From an uncultured Chitinophaga sp. (GTDB lineage Bacteria > Bacteroidota > Bacteroidia > Chitinophagales > Chitinophagaceae), in the NCBI RefSeq assembly GCF_902168175.1, contig NZ_CABHOU010000095.1, positions 310,001 to 374,000 on the forward strand: 64,000 bases of DNA, given 5' to 3'. Below are positions 25,717-33,922 of this stretch, in pieces. Each line of letters opens with the position of its first letter. Within the stretch, counting starts at the first letter, position 1. The translations under genes were made by a program, and so were the position numbers. Below the pieces are notes generated by a model that saw only the letters and a program-made list of their open reading frames with translations, searched no databases and was not told where the DNA came from.

Positions 25717-26436
25717 TCATAGCGCTGAAAGCTTCAATGCCACTGAACCAATAATCACCAGCAATATGGCCATAAATGCCCAGGTAGAACGCCTGAGTTT
25801 ACTTTTTGTGCCACGCAGCGACCATAGTTTATAAACCGCCCAGCCTGCCAGCAAGATCAGTGGTATACCTGTACCCAGCGCCACCAGCTTGTTATGCGTC
25901 ATGTAAAAAACGATCATGATGGCCAGCGCAGTAAGCGCCGTATGAATAGGATATTGCTGGAACAACGTTTCCTTTGGCAGCGGCGCAAAGGGCCGGATAT
26001 TCTGAAGTATCGTCAACAGTTGTCCGTACCCCTCCAGTTCCGGCATAACCACGATCAGGTCCGACGCATTGCGCCCCGCTACGATGATGATGCCATCTTT
26101 CTTTTGATAAATACCTGATATATCTGCAAAAGGAATATGCAGTTCGGGCGTTTGTGCCTGCCGGCGGGTAATACTGGTTTGGTCCAGCTGTATGCTGTAT
26201 TGGTTCAATACCAGTCTTAACCGGTTATTGCTGCGGATAATGCTGTAGATCATAACACCCAGTAATACAGGGATGGCGAACAACAGCGGCGTTACTTTTA
26301 TTTCACCGGTATCTACATTCAGTGGCCCCATTACGAACAGGGCTGCCAGTGCAAAAAGCACGATGGAGAATGATTTGTAAAAGCCTTTCCTGGTAAGTTG
26401 GGATATACCTTCTGCGGAGATCCGGAATTGTTGCAT
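25717..26436 (-). CDS. Membrane protein with cytoplasmic PH-like domain, unknown function
   Basis: 239 aa. Two N-terminal membrane helices (about 21-40 and 49-66) are followed by a soluble, strand-rich segment (residues 70-145; QYSIQLDQTSITRRQ, IPFADISGIYQKKDGIIIV), then three more helices (about 165-180, 185-203, 219-237). The soluble part resembles a bacterial PH (bPH/YcxB-like) domain. No enzymatic motif is visible. The gene has no close partner on its strand; the 3-prime end faces the small HMA-like gene. Confidence 0.65.
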   Translation of the reverse strand: MQQFRISAEGISQLTRKGFYKSFSIVLFALAALFVMGPLNVDTGEIKVTPLLFAIPVLLGVMIYSIIRSNNRLRLVLNQYSIQLDQTSITRRQAQTPELHIPFADISGIYQKKDGIIIVAGRNASDLIVVMPELEGYGQLLTILQNIRPFAPLPKETLFQQYPIHTALTALAIMIVFYMTHNKLVALGTGIPLILLAGWAVYKLWSLRGTKSKLRRSTWAFMAILLVIIGSVALKLSAL

Positions 26437-26501
26437 AAATGTAAATGTGGCTGGCCGGCGGCAAGTTACAATAATTTGAATAACTGCTGTTTACACACAA
26501 G

Positions 26502-26526
26502 AAAGGCCCCGCTGAAGGGGCCTTTT
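26502..26526. terminator. Bidirectional terminator
   Basis: AAAGGCCCC and GGGGCCTTTTT flank a 6-base loop (GCTGAA). T-runs exist on the plus side and, as TTTCTTG, on the minus side. It probably serves the old yellow enzyme gene that ends at 26529 on the minus strand. Confidence 0.8.
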
Positions 26527-26528
26527 TG

Positions 26529-27644
26529 CTAAACAGTTGTAAGTATTTCGTGCCGCTTATAGTCGGTATAGCCCGCCCGGTCGCCGCCGAACAGCCTGCC
26601 TGCTGCCAGTTCGTTCAATGGCAGATCGTGCTGTAAACGATAAGGAAGATCGGGATTGGCGATGAACGGGCGGCCAAAGGCGATCAGATCGGCCCAGCCT
26701 TTTTCAAGTGCTTCTTCTGCCCGGACTTTGGTGTATTTGCCTGCGTAAATAAGCGTACCCGAAAATGCCTTTCTATAGGCTTCCTTAAATGCTGCTGGCA
26801 TAACCGGTGCATTGTCCCAGTCGGCTTCTGCAATATGGATGTAGGCGATGCCTATTTCATTCAATATTTTGGCGGCTGCTATGTACGTGATCTCGGGCGT
26901 ATCGTCTACCGCGCCCATCAGGGTGGTAAGCGGCGCCTGTCTTACACCTACTCTCTCTTTACCAATGGCATCGGCCACCGCGGTGGTTACTTCTTTTAAG
27001 AAACGTAACCTTTTCTCCAGCGTACCGCCGTATGCATCTGTTCTATGGTTGGTTTGTGAATCGATGAACTGTTCAATAAGATACCCGTTTGCGCCATGCA
27101 GTTCCACACCGTCGAAACCGGCGGCTATGGCGTTGCGGGCAGCCTGCGCATATTCTTGTACGATACCTTCTATCTCTGCGATCGATAACTCCCTGGGGGC
27201 AGAGTGTTGTATCATTTCTCCTGCGCCACCCGCCGGGCCTGCACCCGCTACGTCCACAAACACTTTAACGCCCGGTGCCGTAATGGCGGATGGTGCTACC
27301 GGTGCGGCGCCGCCTTGTTGCAAAGAGGTATGCGATACCCTGCCTACATGCCACAACTGCGCAAATATGCGGCCGCCATTAGCATGTACTTCGTCGGTCA
27401 CCTGCTTCCAGCCTGCTACCTGTTCTACGGTGTATATACCTGGCGTCCAGGCGTAACCCTGACCCTGGCGACTGATTTGAGTGCCCTCTGAAATGATAAG
27501 GCCTGCCGAGGCGCGCTGCCCATAGTATTCAGCCATTAAAGCGGTAGCTGTTTCGCCTGCCGCGGCCCTGGAGCGTGTCATTGGCGGCATTACGATGCGG
27601 TTGGGTAATGTAATATCACCCAGTTTGTATGAGGAGAATAACAT
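26529..27644 (-). CDS. Old yellow enzyme-type alkene reductase
   Basis: 371 aa TIM-barrel flavoprotein (NemA/OYE family). Motifs: LPNRIVMPPMTRSRA, SEGTQIS, AQLWHVGR, the substrate-binding pair H-x-x-N in FDGVELHGANGYLIEQFID, and IAFGRPFIANPDLPYRL near the end for the FMN phosphate. It reduces activated double bonds such as enones, nitro-alkenes or maleimides using NAD(P)H. The usual R-[LI]-S-P motif after the barrel arginine reads RQAPLTT here, a modest deviation. It is divergent from a LysR regulator at 27760. Confidence 0.94.
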   Translation of the reverse strand: MLFSSYKLGDITLPNRIVMPPMTRSRAAAGETATALMAEYYGQRASAGLIISEGTQISRQGQGYAWTPGIYTVEQVAGWKQVTDEVHANGGRIFAQLWHVGRVSHTSLQQGGAAPVAPSAITAPGVKVFVDVAGAGPAGGAGEMIQHSAPRELSIAEIEGIVQEYAQAARNAIAAGFDGVELHGANGYLIEQFIDSQTNHRTDAYGGTLEKRLRFLKEVTTAVADAIGKERVGVRQAPLTTLMGAVDDTPEITYIAAAKILNEIGIAYIHIAEADWDNAPVMPAAFKEAYRKAFSGTLIYAGKYTKVRAEEALEKGWADLIAFGRPFIANPDLPYRLQHDLPLNELAAGRLFGGDRAGYTDYKRHEILTTV

Positions 27645-27684
27645 GATGTTCGTTTTTGATGCTTCTTTTTTGTTGATGTGGATA

Positions 27685-27692
27685 CAAAGGTA
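27685..27692 (-). promoter_or_regulatory. Candidate -7 element of the old yellow enzyme gene
   Basis: On the minus strand this reads TACCTTTG, matching TAnnTTTG, and gives a leader of about 35-40 bases before the start codon at 27644. No clear -33 TTTG is seen. Confidence 0.4.
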
Positions 27693-27709
27693 CCCCTGTT
27701 TGAATCATA

Positions 27710-27751
27710 ATTATTATTAGATAAGTAGTAGTTTTGTATCACAATAATAAT
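27710..27751. promoter_or_regulatory. AT-rich inverted repeat, candidate LysR operator
   Basis: ATTATTATT (27710-27718) and AATAATAAT (27743-27751) are perfect 9-bp arms placed between divergent OYE and LysR genes. TAGTTTTG (27729-27736), a TAnnTTTG match for LysR, lies between the arms, so binding could autoregulate lysR. Confidence 0.45.
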
Positions 27752-27759
27752 AGTGAAGT

Positions 27760-28656
27760 ATGTTTAATTTCGAGTGGTTACGCACCTTTAAAGCGATATA
27801 CGATAGCGGCACACTTACCGGTGCTGCCCAGTCGCTGTACATTTCCCAGCCTGGCGTTAGCCTGCACCTGAACTCCCTGGAAGCCTATACGGGTTACAAG
27901 CTGTTCGATCGTTCGGCCAAACGTATGGTGCCTACCGAACGGGGAAAGGTGTTGTACAACTTCATACTCGAACCGGTTACCAAACTGGAATCGGCGGAAC
28001 AGTTGTTTCATAAAAGCTCTAAAATAGACAGGGCCACGATTAGCATAGGCATGTGTTTCGAAACGTTCCAGTTTACACTGGAAAAACATATTTCGTCGCT
28101 GCCGTTTAACGTGATCATTAAGTTTGGTGAATATCCAACGATGATCGCCGATCTGGAAAAGGGCCTGCTCGACCTGATCATCACTCCGCAAAAAGGCGTT
28201 CAAAAGAACCTCGACTTTAAACCTTTTTCCCGCGAACGTATAGTCATGGTGTGCGGTGCAAAAACCGACCTGAAGGCATTAAAAGCGTTACTGAAGGCCG
28301 GTAAACTGGAACAGGCGGAAGACTGGCTGAAACACCAGGTCTGGTACAGCACGGCCGCCGATATGGAACACCTGAAGAAGTTCTGGAAACTCAACTTCGA
28401 CCATCATCCTGATTTTAAACCTAACTATATTGTACCCAACATCTGTTCAATCGTACGTTGTCTCAGCGATAGCGTTGGTTTCTCCATCATCCCCGACTTT
28501 TTATGCCGCGAAGAGATAAAGGCGGGTAAGCTAAAGCTGGTGTGGGAAGGTAATGATGTAATTGAAAACGTACTGCATTTCGGTACCCGGAAAAAGACGA
28601 TGTATGCGGAGGAGATAACGCAGGTGCAGGCGATCTTTGAAAAGGAGGCCTTCTGA
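27760..28656 (+). CDS. LysR-family transcriptional regulator
   Basis: 298 aa, standard LTTR length. The N-terminal winged HTH reads LRTFKAIYDSGTLTGAAQSL followed by SQPGVSLHLNSLEAYTGYKLFDR. The effector-binding part (residues ~90-295) has the two-lobe pattern, with LLDLIITPQKG and SIVRCLSDSVGFSIIPDF. It is divergent from the old yellow enzyme gene, the usual arrangement for an LTTR and its target. The inducer cannot be told. Confidence 0.93.
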   Translation: MFNFEWLRTFKAIYDSGTLTGAAQSLYISQPGVSLHLNSLEAYTGYKLFDRSAKRMVPTERGKVLYNFILEPVTKLESAEQLFHKSSKIDRATISIGMCFETFQFTLEKHISSLPFNVIIKFGEYPTMIADLEKGLLDLIITPQKGVQKNLDFKPFSRERIVMVCGAKTDLKALKALLKAGKLEQAEDWLKHQVWYSTAADMEHLKKFWKLNFDHHPDFKPNYIVPNICSIVRCLSDSVGFSIIPDFLCREEIKAGKLKLVWEGNDVIENVLHFGTRKKTMYAEEITQVQAIFEKEAF

Positions 28657-28671
28657 ACCTCCTTTTACTAA

Positions 28672-29064
28672 TTATCGTTTAAGCAGCTTATCGATCGCAA
28701 AGCTGTTATACTGCGCATAGGCAATCAACACCCCGAATGTAACGGAATGCAACAGCAGCGAACCGATCGAGTCCCAATGTTCGATCATGCAACTGCCGAA
28801 TATGAGCGCCGCCATCACCAGCCCGCCTGCTACAGCCGCCTGTGTAGTGAAAAGCCCCAGCAGCAAAAGTATACCGATAATGAGTTCCGCAAACGGAAGG
28901 AAATAGCTGAAAGGCGTTACCAGCGCAGCGGGTAACATCGATTTCTCAAAGCTGGACACCATCCAGGTGCTAAAGCCATTTAACTTGGGCATACGTACAA
29001 GTCCATGCCCGAACATGCTGGCACCAATGCCCAGCCGTACAATAAGAAAACTATAATTGTTCAT
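28672..29064 (-). CDS. DoxX-family membrane protein
   Basis: 130 aa from the ATG at 29062-29064 (MNNYSFLIVRLGIGASMFGHG). Four hydrophobic helices span about residues 5-22, 45-65, 70-90 and 98-118. FGHGLVRM, PFAELIIGILLLLGL and the small-residue-rich third helix are typical of DoxX/DoxD-like proteins, which have roles in redox or membrane stress but are mostly uncharacterised. The frame extends upstream to 29121, without similarity. It is divergent from an AraC-family regulator at 29150. Confidence 0.85.
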   Translation of the reverse strand: MNNYSFLIVRLGIGASMFGHGLVRMPKLNGFSTWMVSSFEKSMLPAALVTPFSYFLPFAELIIGILLLLGLFTTQAAVAGGLVMAALIFGSCMIEHWDSIGSLLLHSVTFGVLIAYAQYNSFAIDKLLKR

Positions 29065-29104
29065 ACCTGTTTGTTTGATAACACAAAGATGTCCCGGAAA
29101 AATG

Positions 29105-29142
29105 ACCTGGTTCAGGTACATGTTTTCTTATTTTCGGTACAT
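29105..29142. promoter_or_regulatory. Candidate AraC-type operator between doxX and araC-like genes
   Basis: ACCTG-GTT-CAGGT (29105-29117) is a short palindrome, and GGTACAT occurs twice (29115-29121, 29136-29142) with 21-bp spacing, two helical turns. Direct repeats at this spacing are common AraC-family sites; the assignment is by position. Confidence 0.35.
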
Positions 29143-29149
29143 TTAGGTC

Positions 29150-30004
29150 ATGAAGAGAGAAAGCCTTTATGGTCCGTTCGAAATAGAATACAAAACGGTG
29201 GAAGATTGTCCCAAGGGCGATCATAAGCACCTGTTCTTCGAACTGGTGTACGTAATATCGGGTACGGGCACGCAGTGCGTGAATAAAAATAACTTCTCTT
29301 ATCACGACGGGCATATGATGCTCATGACACCGGACGACTGCCACTCCTTTGAAATAGGCAGCGTTACCGAATTCTTTTTCCTGCGCTTTAATGATATCTA
29401 CATAAAGTCGGACGCTTTTCATGCAGAGGATATACGACGGCTGGAGTATATTTTACAAAACGCCAATCATGAACCGGGGTGCATACTAAAGAACCTGCCA
29501 GACAAACTGCTGGTAAAGGCTTTGGTAGAAGGGATACGCCGCGAGCAACAGCAGCACGATCTGTATAATGCGGAAGTGGTACGCCAGCTGGTGAATACGC
29601 TGATAGTAATCGTTGCCCGCAACATAGCCCGTTATGTACCTGAACAGGTAACGGCTAATACGGACGAGAAGGCGCTGGATATTCTCAATTACATCCAGAA
29701 CAATATTTACTACCCGGAAAAGATACGCGCCGAAGCCGTGAGTAAACACTTTGGTATTTCCGACAACTACCTGGGCCGCTACTTTAAGAAGCATACCAAC
29801 GAAACCATGCAGCAATACATTACCAACTACCGCATTAAACTGATACAGGCGCGCCTGTTGCACAGCGATATGCGCATCGTGGAAATTGCGGACGAGCTTG
29901 GGTTTACGGATGAAAGCCATCTTAATAAGTTTTTCCGTAAACAGATGGGTGCCAGCCCTACCACCTTCAGGAAACAGCAGCCGAAAAGCGTGTCGTTTCT
30001 TTAA
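29150..30004 (+). CDS. AraC-family transcriptional regulator with cupin sensor
   Basis: 284 aa. The N-terminal cupin-like ligand-binding part shows HKHLFFELVYVISGTGTQCVN and the segment YHDGHMMLMTPDDCHSFEI with several histidines. The C-terminal 100 residues hold two HTH units: RAEAVSKHFGISDNYLGRYFKKHT and IVEIADELGFTDESHLNKFFRKQMG, ending in GASPTTFRKQ. It starts 85 bp from the divergent doxX-like gene, its probable target. Confidence 0.93.
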   Translation: MKRESLYGPFEIEYKTVEDCPKGDHKHLFFELVYVISGTGTQCVNKNNFSYHDGHMMLMTPDDCHSFEIGSVTEFFFLRFNDIYIKSDAFHAEDIRRLEYILQNANHEPGCILKNLPDKLLVKALVEGIRREQQQHDLYNAEVVRQLVNTLIVIVARNIARYVPEQVTANTDEKALDILNYIQNNIYYPEKIRAEAVSKHFGISDNYLGRYFKKHTNETMQQYITNYRIKLIQARLLHSDMRIVEIADELGFTDESHLNKFFRKQMGASPTTFRKQQPKSVSFL

Positions 30005-30037
30005 TTATTTCCTGCTATCTTTCTGCAAATAATAACC

Positions 30038-30934
30038 ATGGCTAAATTCCACAAGACACTGGCTGCACTGCTGTTACTATTAACAGGCAGTGCCTATGCG
30101 CAACCCGATACGATTAAAGTAGTGGCCCAGGGCGCTACGCTGCAGCAGGTTTCAAAACAGTTTAGGTTTACAGAAGGCCCCGCCGTCAATAAAAAAGGCG
30201 ATGTATATTTCACCGATCAGCCTAACGACCAGATATGGAAGTACGCCGCCGACGGACAACTTTCCCTGTTCATGGATAAAACCGGCCGTGCAAATGGTTT
30301 GTATTTCGATCGTAAAGGAAACCTCGTGGCTTGCGCAGATGAGAAGAACGAGTTGTGGTCGATTACACCTTCCAAAAAAGTAACGGTGCTGATGAGCTAT
30401 TACCAGGACAAAAAATTAAACGGCCCCAACGACCTGTGGATAGATGCGAAAGGCGGTATATACTTCACCGATCCTTACTACCAGCGCGATTACTGGACAC
30501 GTAAAAAGCCGGAAATGGCCTCACAGCAAATCTATTATCTGCCAAAAGGTAAAAAAGAAGCCATAGCGCTCGATAGTGTAAAGCAGCCTAACGGCATCGT
30601 AGGTACGCCCGATGGTAAATTCCTGTATGTATCGGATATACGCGCAGGCAAAATTTATAAATACAGTATTAAGAAAGATGGGGTGATAGGCGAGAAAACC
30701 TTCTTCTGCAACAACAGCACCGATGGTATGACGCTTGATAACCAGGGTAACCTTTACCTCGCAGGTAATGGTGTCACTATTTTTGATAAAGATGGTAATA
30801 AACTGGGCAACATCGCTGTGCCATCGCGCTGGGTGGGCAATGTGTGCTTTGGCGGCAAAAACCGTGATGTGCTGGTAATTACCGCCAGCGAATCGTTGTA
30901 CACGATTAAGATGAACGTTAAAGGCGTTGAATAA
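30038..30934 (+). CDS. Periplasmic SMP-30/gluconolactonase-family protein
   Basis: 298 aa with a signal peptide (residues 1-21, ending SAYAQ). The six-bladed propeller motifs are plain: FRFTEGPAVNKKGDVYFTD, RANGLYFDRKGNLVACAD, LNGPNDLWIDAKGGIYFTDPYY, NGIVGTPDGKFLYVSD and NSTDGMTLDNQGNLYLAG. E in TEGP, N in GPND and D in TDGM are the expected metal ligands. SMP-30-type enzymes open sugar lactones. Its TAA stop shares a base with the ATG of the next gene (30932-30936), so the two are coupled. It possibly helps break down an aldonate or uronate-type sugar released by that neighbour. Confidence 0.9.
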   Translation: MAKFHKTLAALLLLLTGSAYAQPDTIKVVAQGATLQQVSKQFRFTEGPAVNKKGDVYFTDQPNDQIWKYAADGQLSLFMDKTGRANGLYFDRKGNLVACADEKNELWSITPSKKVTVLMSYYQDKKLNGPNDLWIDAKGGIYFTDPYYQRDYWTRKKPEMASQQIYYLPKGKKEAIALDSVKQPNGIVGTPDGKFLYVSDIRAGKIYKYSIKKDGVIGEKTFFCNNSTDGMTLDNQGNLYLAGNGVTIFDKDGNKLGNIAVPSRWVGNVCFGGKNRDVLVITASESLYTIKMNVKGVE

Positions 30935-32784
30935 TGATAAGCAGGAGGGATTTTATCGCGCAGGGTGCTATGGGCGCTGCTGCTTTATATGCGGGCAAAA
31001 CCTTTGCCGGTAGCCATCCGGAGTTGTACACGCTTAGCCGTGAGCTTACGCTTAACTGGGGCAAAACCTTACTTGGCCTGCAGATAAAAGATAAAAACGA
31101 TCCTAACTACGGCACGCTTATTTACCGGCCTGAAAATGCGATACACGGCCGCATGGGCGACGCGATCTATCCTTTTTTATACCTGGCCGGTACTACAAAG
31201 AACAGCGATTATGTAGATGCCTCCGTACTGTTATACCGCTGGATGGAGAAACATGTAAGTCAGCCCGACGGATCGTGGTTAAACGACCCCGTGCCCGGCG
31301 CGTGGAAAGGCATCACAGTGTTTACCTCCATCGCACTGGCCGAAGCGGTCATGCGCCACGGTCACCTGCTCGACACTAAATTTAAGCAGGAAATTACCGC
31401 CAGGTTGAAGAAGAGCGGCGACTACATCTATAACAACTTTTCCATTTCCTACGGTAATATCAACTACCCGGTAGCTGCCTCCTACGCACTAACGCTGCTG
31501 GGCGAACTGCTGGATGAACCGCGTTTTAAACAACGCGGCCGTGAGTTTGCGCACAAGGTATTAACCTACGTAACACCTAAAGATAAGTTCCTGGGCGGCG
31601 AAGGTGGTCCGCTGGACAAACCCAGTGCGAAAGGCTGTTTCTCCGTAGATCTGGGCTACAATGTGGAAGAGTCGCTACCCTCACTGGTACAATATGGATT
31701 ACTAACGAAAGATGAAGAAGTACTGGGCGTAGTAAACCGCATGATGGAAACCCATATGGAGTTCATGTTGCCCGATGGTGGCTGGGATAACAGTTGGGGT
31801 ACCCGCAATTACAAATGGACTTACTGGGGCAGTCGCACGTCAGATGGCTGCCAGCCAGCCTTTGCGCTGATGGCCGACAGGAACCCTGTGTTTTACCAGG
31901 TGGCCTTAAGGAATACACAATTACTAAAAGCCTGTACCAAAGATGGTTTGCTGCAGGGCGGCCTGCATTATGGCAGTCATGGCCAGGTGATAAGCCTGCA
32001 CCATACCTTTTGCCACATAAAAGCGCTGGTTACTATTTTAGATCATGGTATACATGCGCCCAAACAACAGGCGGTGTTGCCGCGTACCAAAGCATATGGC
32101 AGTCGTTTTTACAGCGATATACAAACCGTACTGGTAGCCAAAGGCGGGTTTAGGGCAACGGTTACGGCGTACGACAGGCCTTACAAAGAGTTCAGGGCCG
32201 GTCATGCTTCCGGTGGTGCGCTTTCCATGTTGTGGCACGATAAGGCCGGCATTATCCTCTCGGCCAGTATGAACGAGTACCAGTTGTTCGAATCGCATAA
32301 CCAGCATGTAGATGCCGATCCGCTGTCGATGCCCTTAACGCCGAGGATAGAGCTGAAGGAGGGCGGCAAGACTTACACCAACATCAACGACTACAGCGCT
32401 ACACTGGAGGTAATAGGGGATGTGGAAGTGCGCACCACCTCGCGGTTGGTAGACAGAAATTTGCAAAACCCAGCCTCTGGAGAGGTACGTTGCGACATTA
32501 CTTATCGCTTTACAGCAGATAAAGTAAGTATTCATTTTAAGCATGATGGGGGAAAAGACGTGAAAGTGATCGTTCCCATTATTTCCCCATCCACCGAAAA
32601 AATAAAGGTGGGCGAGGCAGTAGAAGTGTTTAGGAAAGATGCGGTGTTAAGACTGACAGCCGATAAGCCGTTGATACAGATGCCCGTAAGCGGAAAAAGA
32701 CTGTTCAACTTCGTTCCCGGCCTGGAAGCGATGCCTTTTGCCGTAACCGACAATGACGTAAATATTGTGCTCACCGTTAAATAA
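30934..32784 (+). CDS. Tat-exported alpha/alpha-toroid protein, possible polysaccharide lyase or hydrolase
   Basis: 616 aa, family not recognised with certainty. The N-terminus is a Tat-type signal (MISRRDFIAQGAMGAAALYAG) with the twin arginines at residues 4-5. Residues ~35-380 are helix-rich with spaced aromatic and Gly motifs (GRMGDAIYPFLYLAG, DGSWLNDPVPGAWKG, GNINYPVAASYALTLLGELL, DGGWDNSWGTRNYKWTYWGS), as in (alpha/alpha)6 toroid glycosidases and lyases. The rest, to 616, is strand-rich (a beta sandwich). The adjoining lactonase-like gene supports a role in carbohydrate breakdown outside the cytoplasm. Cofactor-dependent folding is implied by the Tat signal but no cofactor site is seen. 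Confidence 0.6.
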   Translation: MISRRDFIAQGAMGAAALYAGKTFAGSHPELYTLSRELTLNWGKTLLGLQIKDKNDPNYGTLIYRPENAIHGRMGDAIYPFLYLAGTTKNSDYVDASVLLYRWMEKHVSQPDGSWLNDPVPGAWKGITVFTSIALAEAVMRHGHLLDTKFKQEITARLKKSGDYIYNNFSISYGNINYPVAASYALTLLGELLDEPRFKQRGREFAHKVLTYVTPKDKFLGGEGGPLDKPSAKGCFSVDLGYNVEESLPSLVQYGLLTKDEEVLGVVNRMMETHMEFMLPDGGWDNSWGTRNYKWTYWGSRTSDGCQPAFALMADRNPVFYQVALRNTQLLKACTKDGLLQGGLHYGSHGQVISLHHTFCHIKALVTILDHGIHAPKQQAVLPRTKAYGSRFYSDIQTVLVAKGGFRATVTAYDRPYKEFRAGHASGGALSMLWHDKAGIILSASMNEYQLFESHNQHVDADPLSMPLTPRIELKEGGKTYTNINDYSATLEVIGDVEVRTTSRLVDRNLQNPASGEVRCDITYRFTADKVSIHFKHDGGKDVKVIVPIISPSTEKIKVGEAVEVFRKDAVLRLTADKPLIQMPVSGKRLFNFVPGLEAMPFAVTDNDVNIVLTVK

Positions 32785-32844
32785 AGCCCTTGGTTAATTG
32801 TTAAATAATTATTATATTTAGATTAAGTTTAATGTAGTAATAGA

Positions 32845-33384
32845 ATGCAACTGACCAGAAACCTGTGGAAATCCTATACCGAAACCGTACATGCCTTTAG
32901 TAATGCCGAATTGGCCAGGCCGGGCCTATCGCCCGAAACCGTTCACTTTTTAAAAGACTGTGGTTTACCTGCCGACTGCGAACCCTGTCTCGCGTTCGAG
33001 AAGTTCGTGGACAAGCGTATTTCAACAGTTAACGAGGTGCTGGGCACCGAGGAAAAGGAACTCGACAACTACCTGATGTTAGGCACCAACGGCTCCGGCG
33101 ACCCGGTATGTATAGACCTTGCCCGCAAAAACGAGATCGTATACCTGAACCACGACCAGTCGTTCGAACGGGTATTCATCAACGCCTCCATTCTGCAATT
33201 TGCCCGCTGCCTCATGACTTACCAGGACTTCCTCGCCGCCGAAAACGGAGGCCGGAGGTTTACCGATGCCGAGTTACAAAAGCTGAAAACCCAACTGCGC
33301 AAAACCGATAAGCGCAGCGTGGAGAATGGTGCTTTCTGGACCGGCGAACTGGAATACCTGGAATGGGAGCGCACTAACGCCTGA
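32845..33384 (+). CDS. SUKH-like (SMI1/KNR4-related) protein
   Basis: 179 aa. The pattern GLSPETVHFLKDCGLP at residues 27-42 and, after a middle segment, LGTNGSGDPVCIDL, IVYLNHD and VFINASILQFARCLMTYQDFL resembles the SUKH superfamily, particularly the SUKH-4-like branch where a conserved N-x-S precedes the final helix. SUKH proteins are best known as immunity proteins in contact-dependent and polymorphic toxin systems, but many are orphan. No toxin gene is adjacent. The call is by pattern only. Confidence 0.5.
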   Translation: MQLTRNLWKSYTETVHAFSNAELARPGLSPETVHFLKDCGLPADCEPCLAFEKFVDKRISTVNEVLGTEEKELDNYLMLGTNGSGDPVCIDLARKNEIVYLNHDQSFERVFINASILQFARCLMTYQDFLAAENGGRRFTDAELQKLKTQLRKTDKRSVENGAFWTGELEYLEWERTNA

Positions 33385-33523
33385 TTTTCCTGCTTTTTAA
33401 GCAATACATGGCATGCCTGAACCGCGAAGGAACAGGCTTTTGCCATTTCTATTGCCCTTACTGTCGTGCCCGGCAGTATGGCCGCCTGCTCCCTCGGCCT
33501 TTGTCATATCCTTGTCAGTTGAT

Positions 33524-33690
33524 CCGTATTTAACCCGTATTTAACCCGTATTTGACCCGTAGATACTCCGTACCTATATAGATACGGGTTATCTACGGGT
33601 TAGCTATGGTTTACATACCGATAAGCCGATAAGCTTCGATAAAGCATGTTGAAAGCATGGTGAAGCGGAACGTAAGCGGACGGTTAGGCC
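33524..33690. repeat. Imperfect 11-bp-period repeat region
   Basis: CCGTATTTAAC is repeated at 33524 and 33535, varied at 33546, 33557 and 33568 (each beginning CCGTA). An inverted copy follows: ACCCGTAGATA (33555-33565) against TATCTACGGGT (33590-33600). Downstream, AAGC recurs at roughly 11-bp steps between about 33621 and 33680. The rest of the gene-free stretch 33385-33922 holds a REP-like unit and otherwise nothing recognisable. Confidence 0.7.
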
Positions 33691-33782
33691 TGAATTTGGA
33701 ACACGGGTGTGGTTGCGACAGTTTTTTAATTACACTTTTTAAGGGCAAACCGCATTTACGGCAGGGCATTTGTTAATGCTCA

Positions 33783-33828
33783 GCCTAGTTCCCGTTGTTG
33801 AAGAGAGTGACACAACGGCGGCTGAATT
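33783..33828. repeat. REP-like palindromic unit, copy 1
   Basis: Contains GAAGAGAGTGACACAACGGC, nearly the same as a block at 38221-38240 and as the complement of 38071-38093. CAGCC and CCCGTTG on the left can pair with CAACGG and GGCTG on the right, so it can form a hairpin. Confidence 0.65.
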
Positions 33829-33922
33829 GAAATGCTGCGGCTGGCTACCCTATCTTATTTCATTTTTTAAGATTGACTGCCGCATTCGTTAAATTTGAGA
33901 ACATTAAACAGAAACGACAGAC

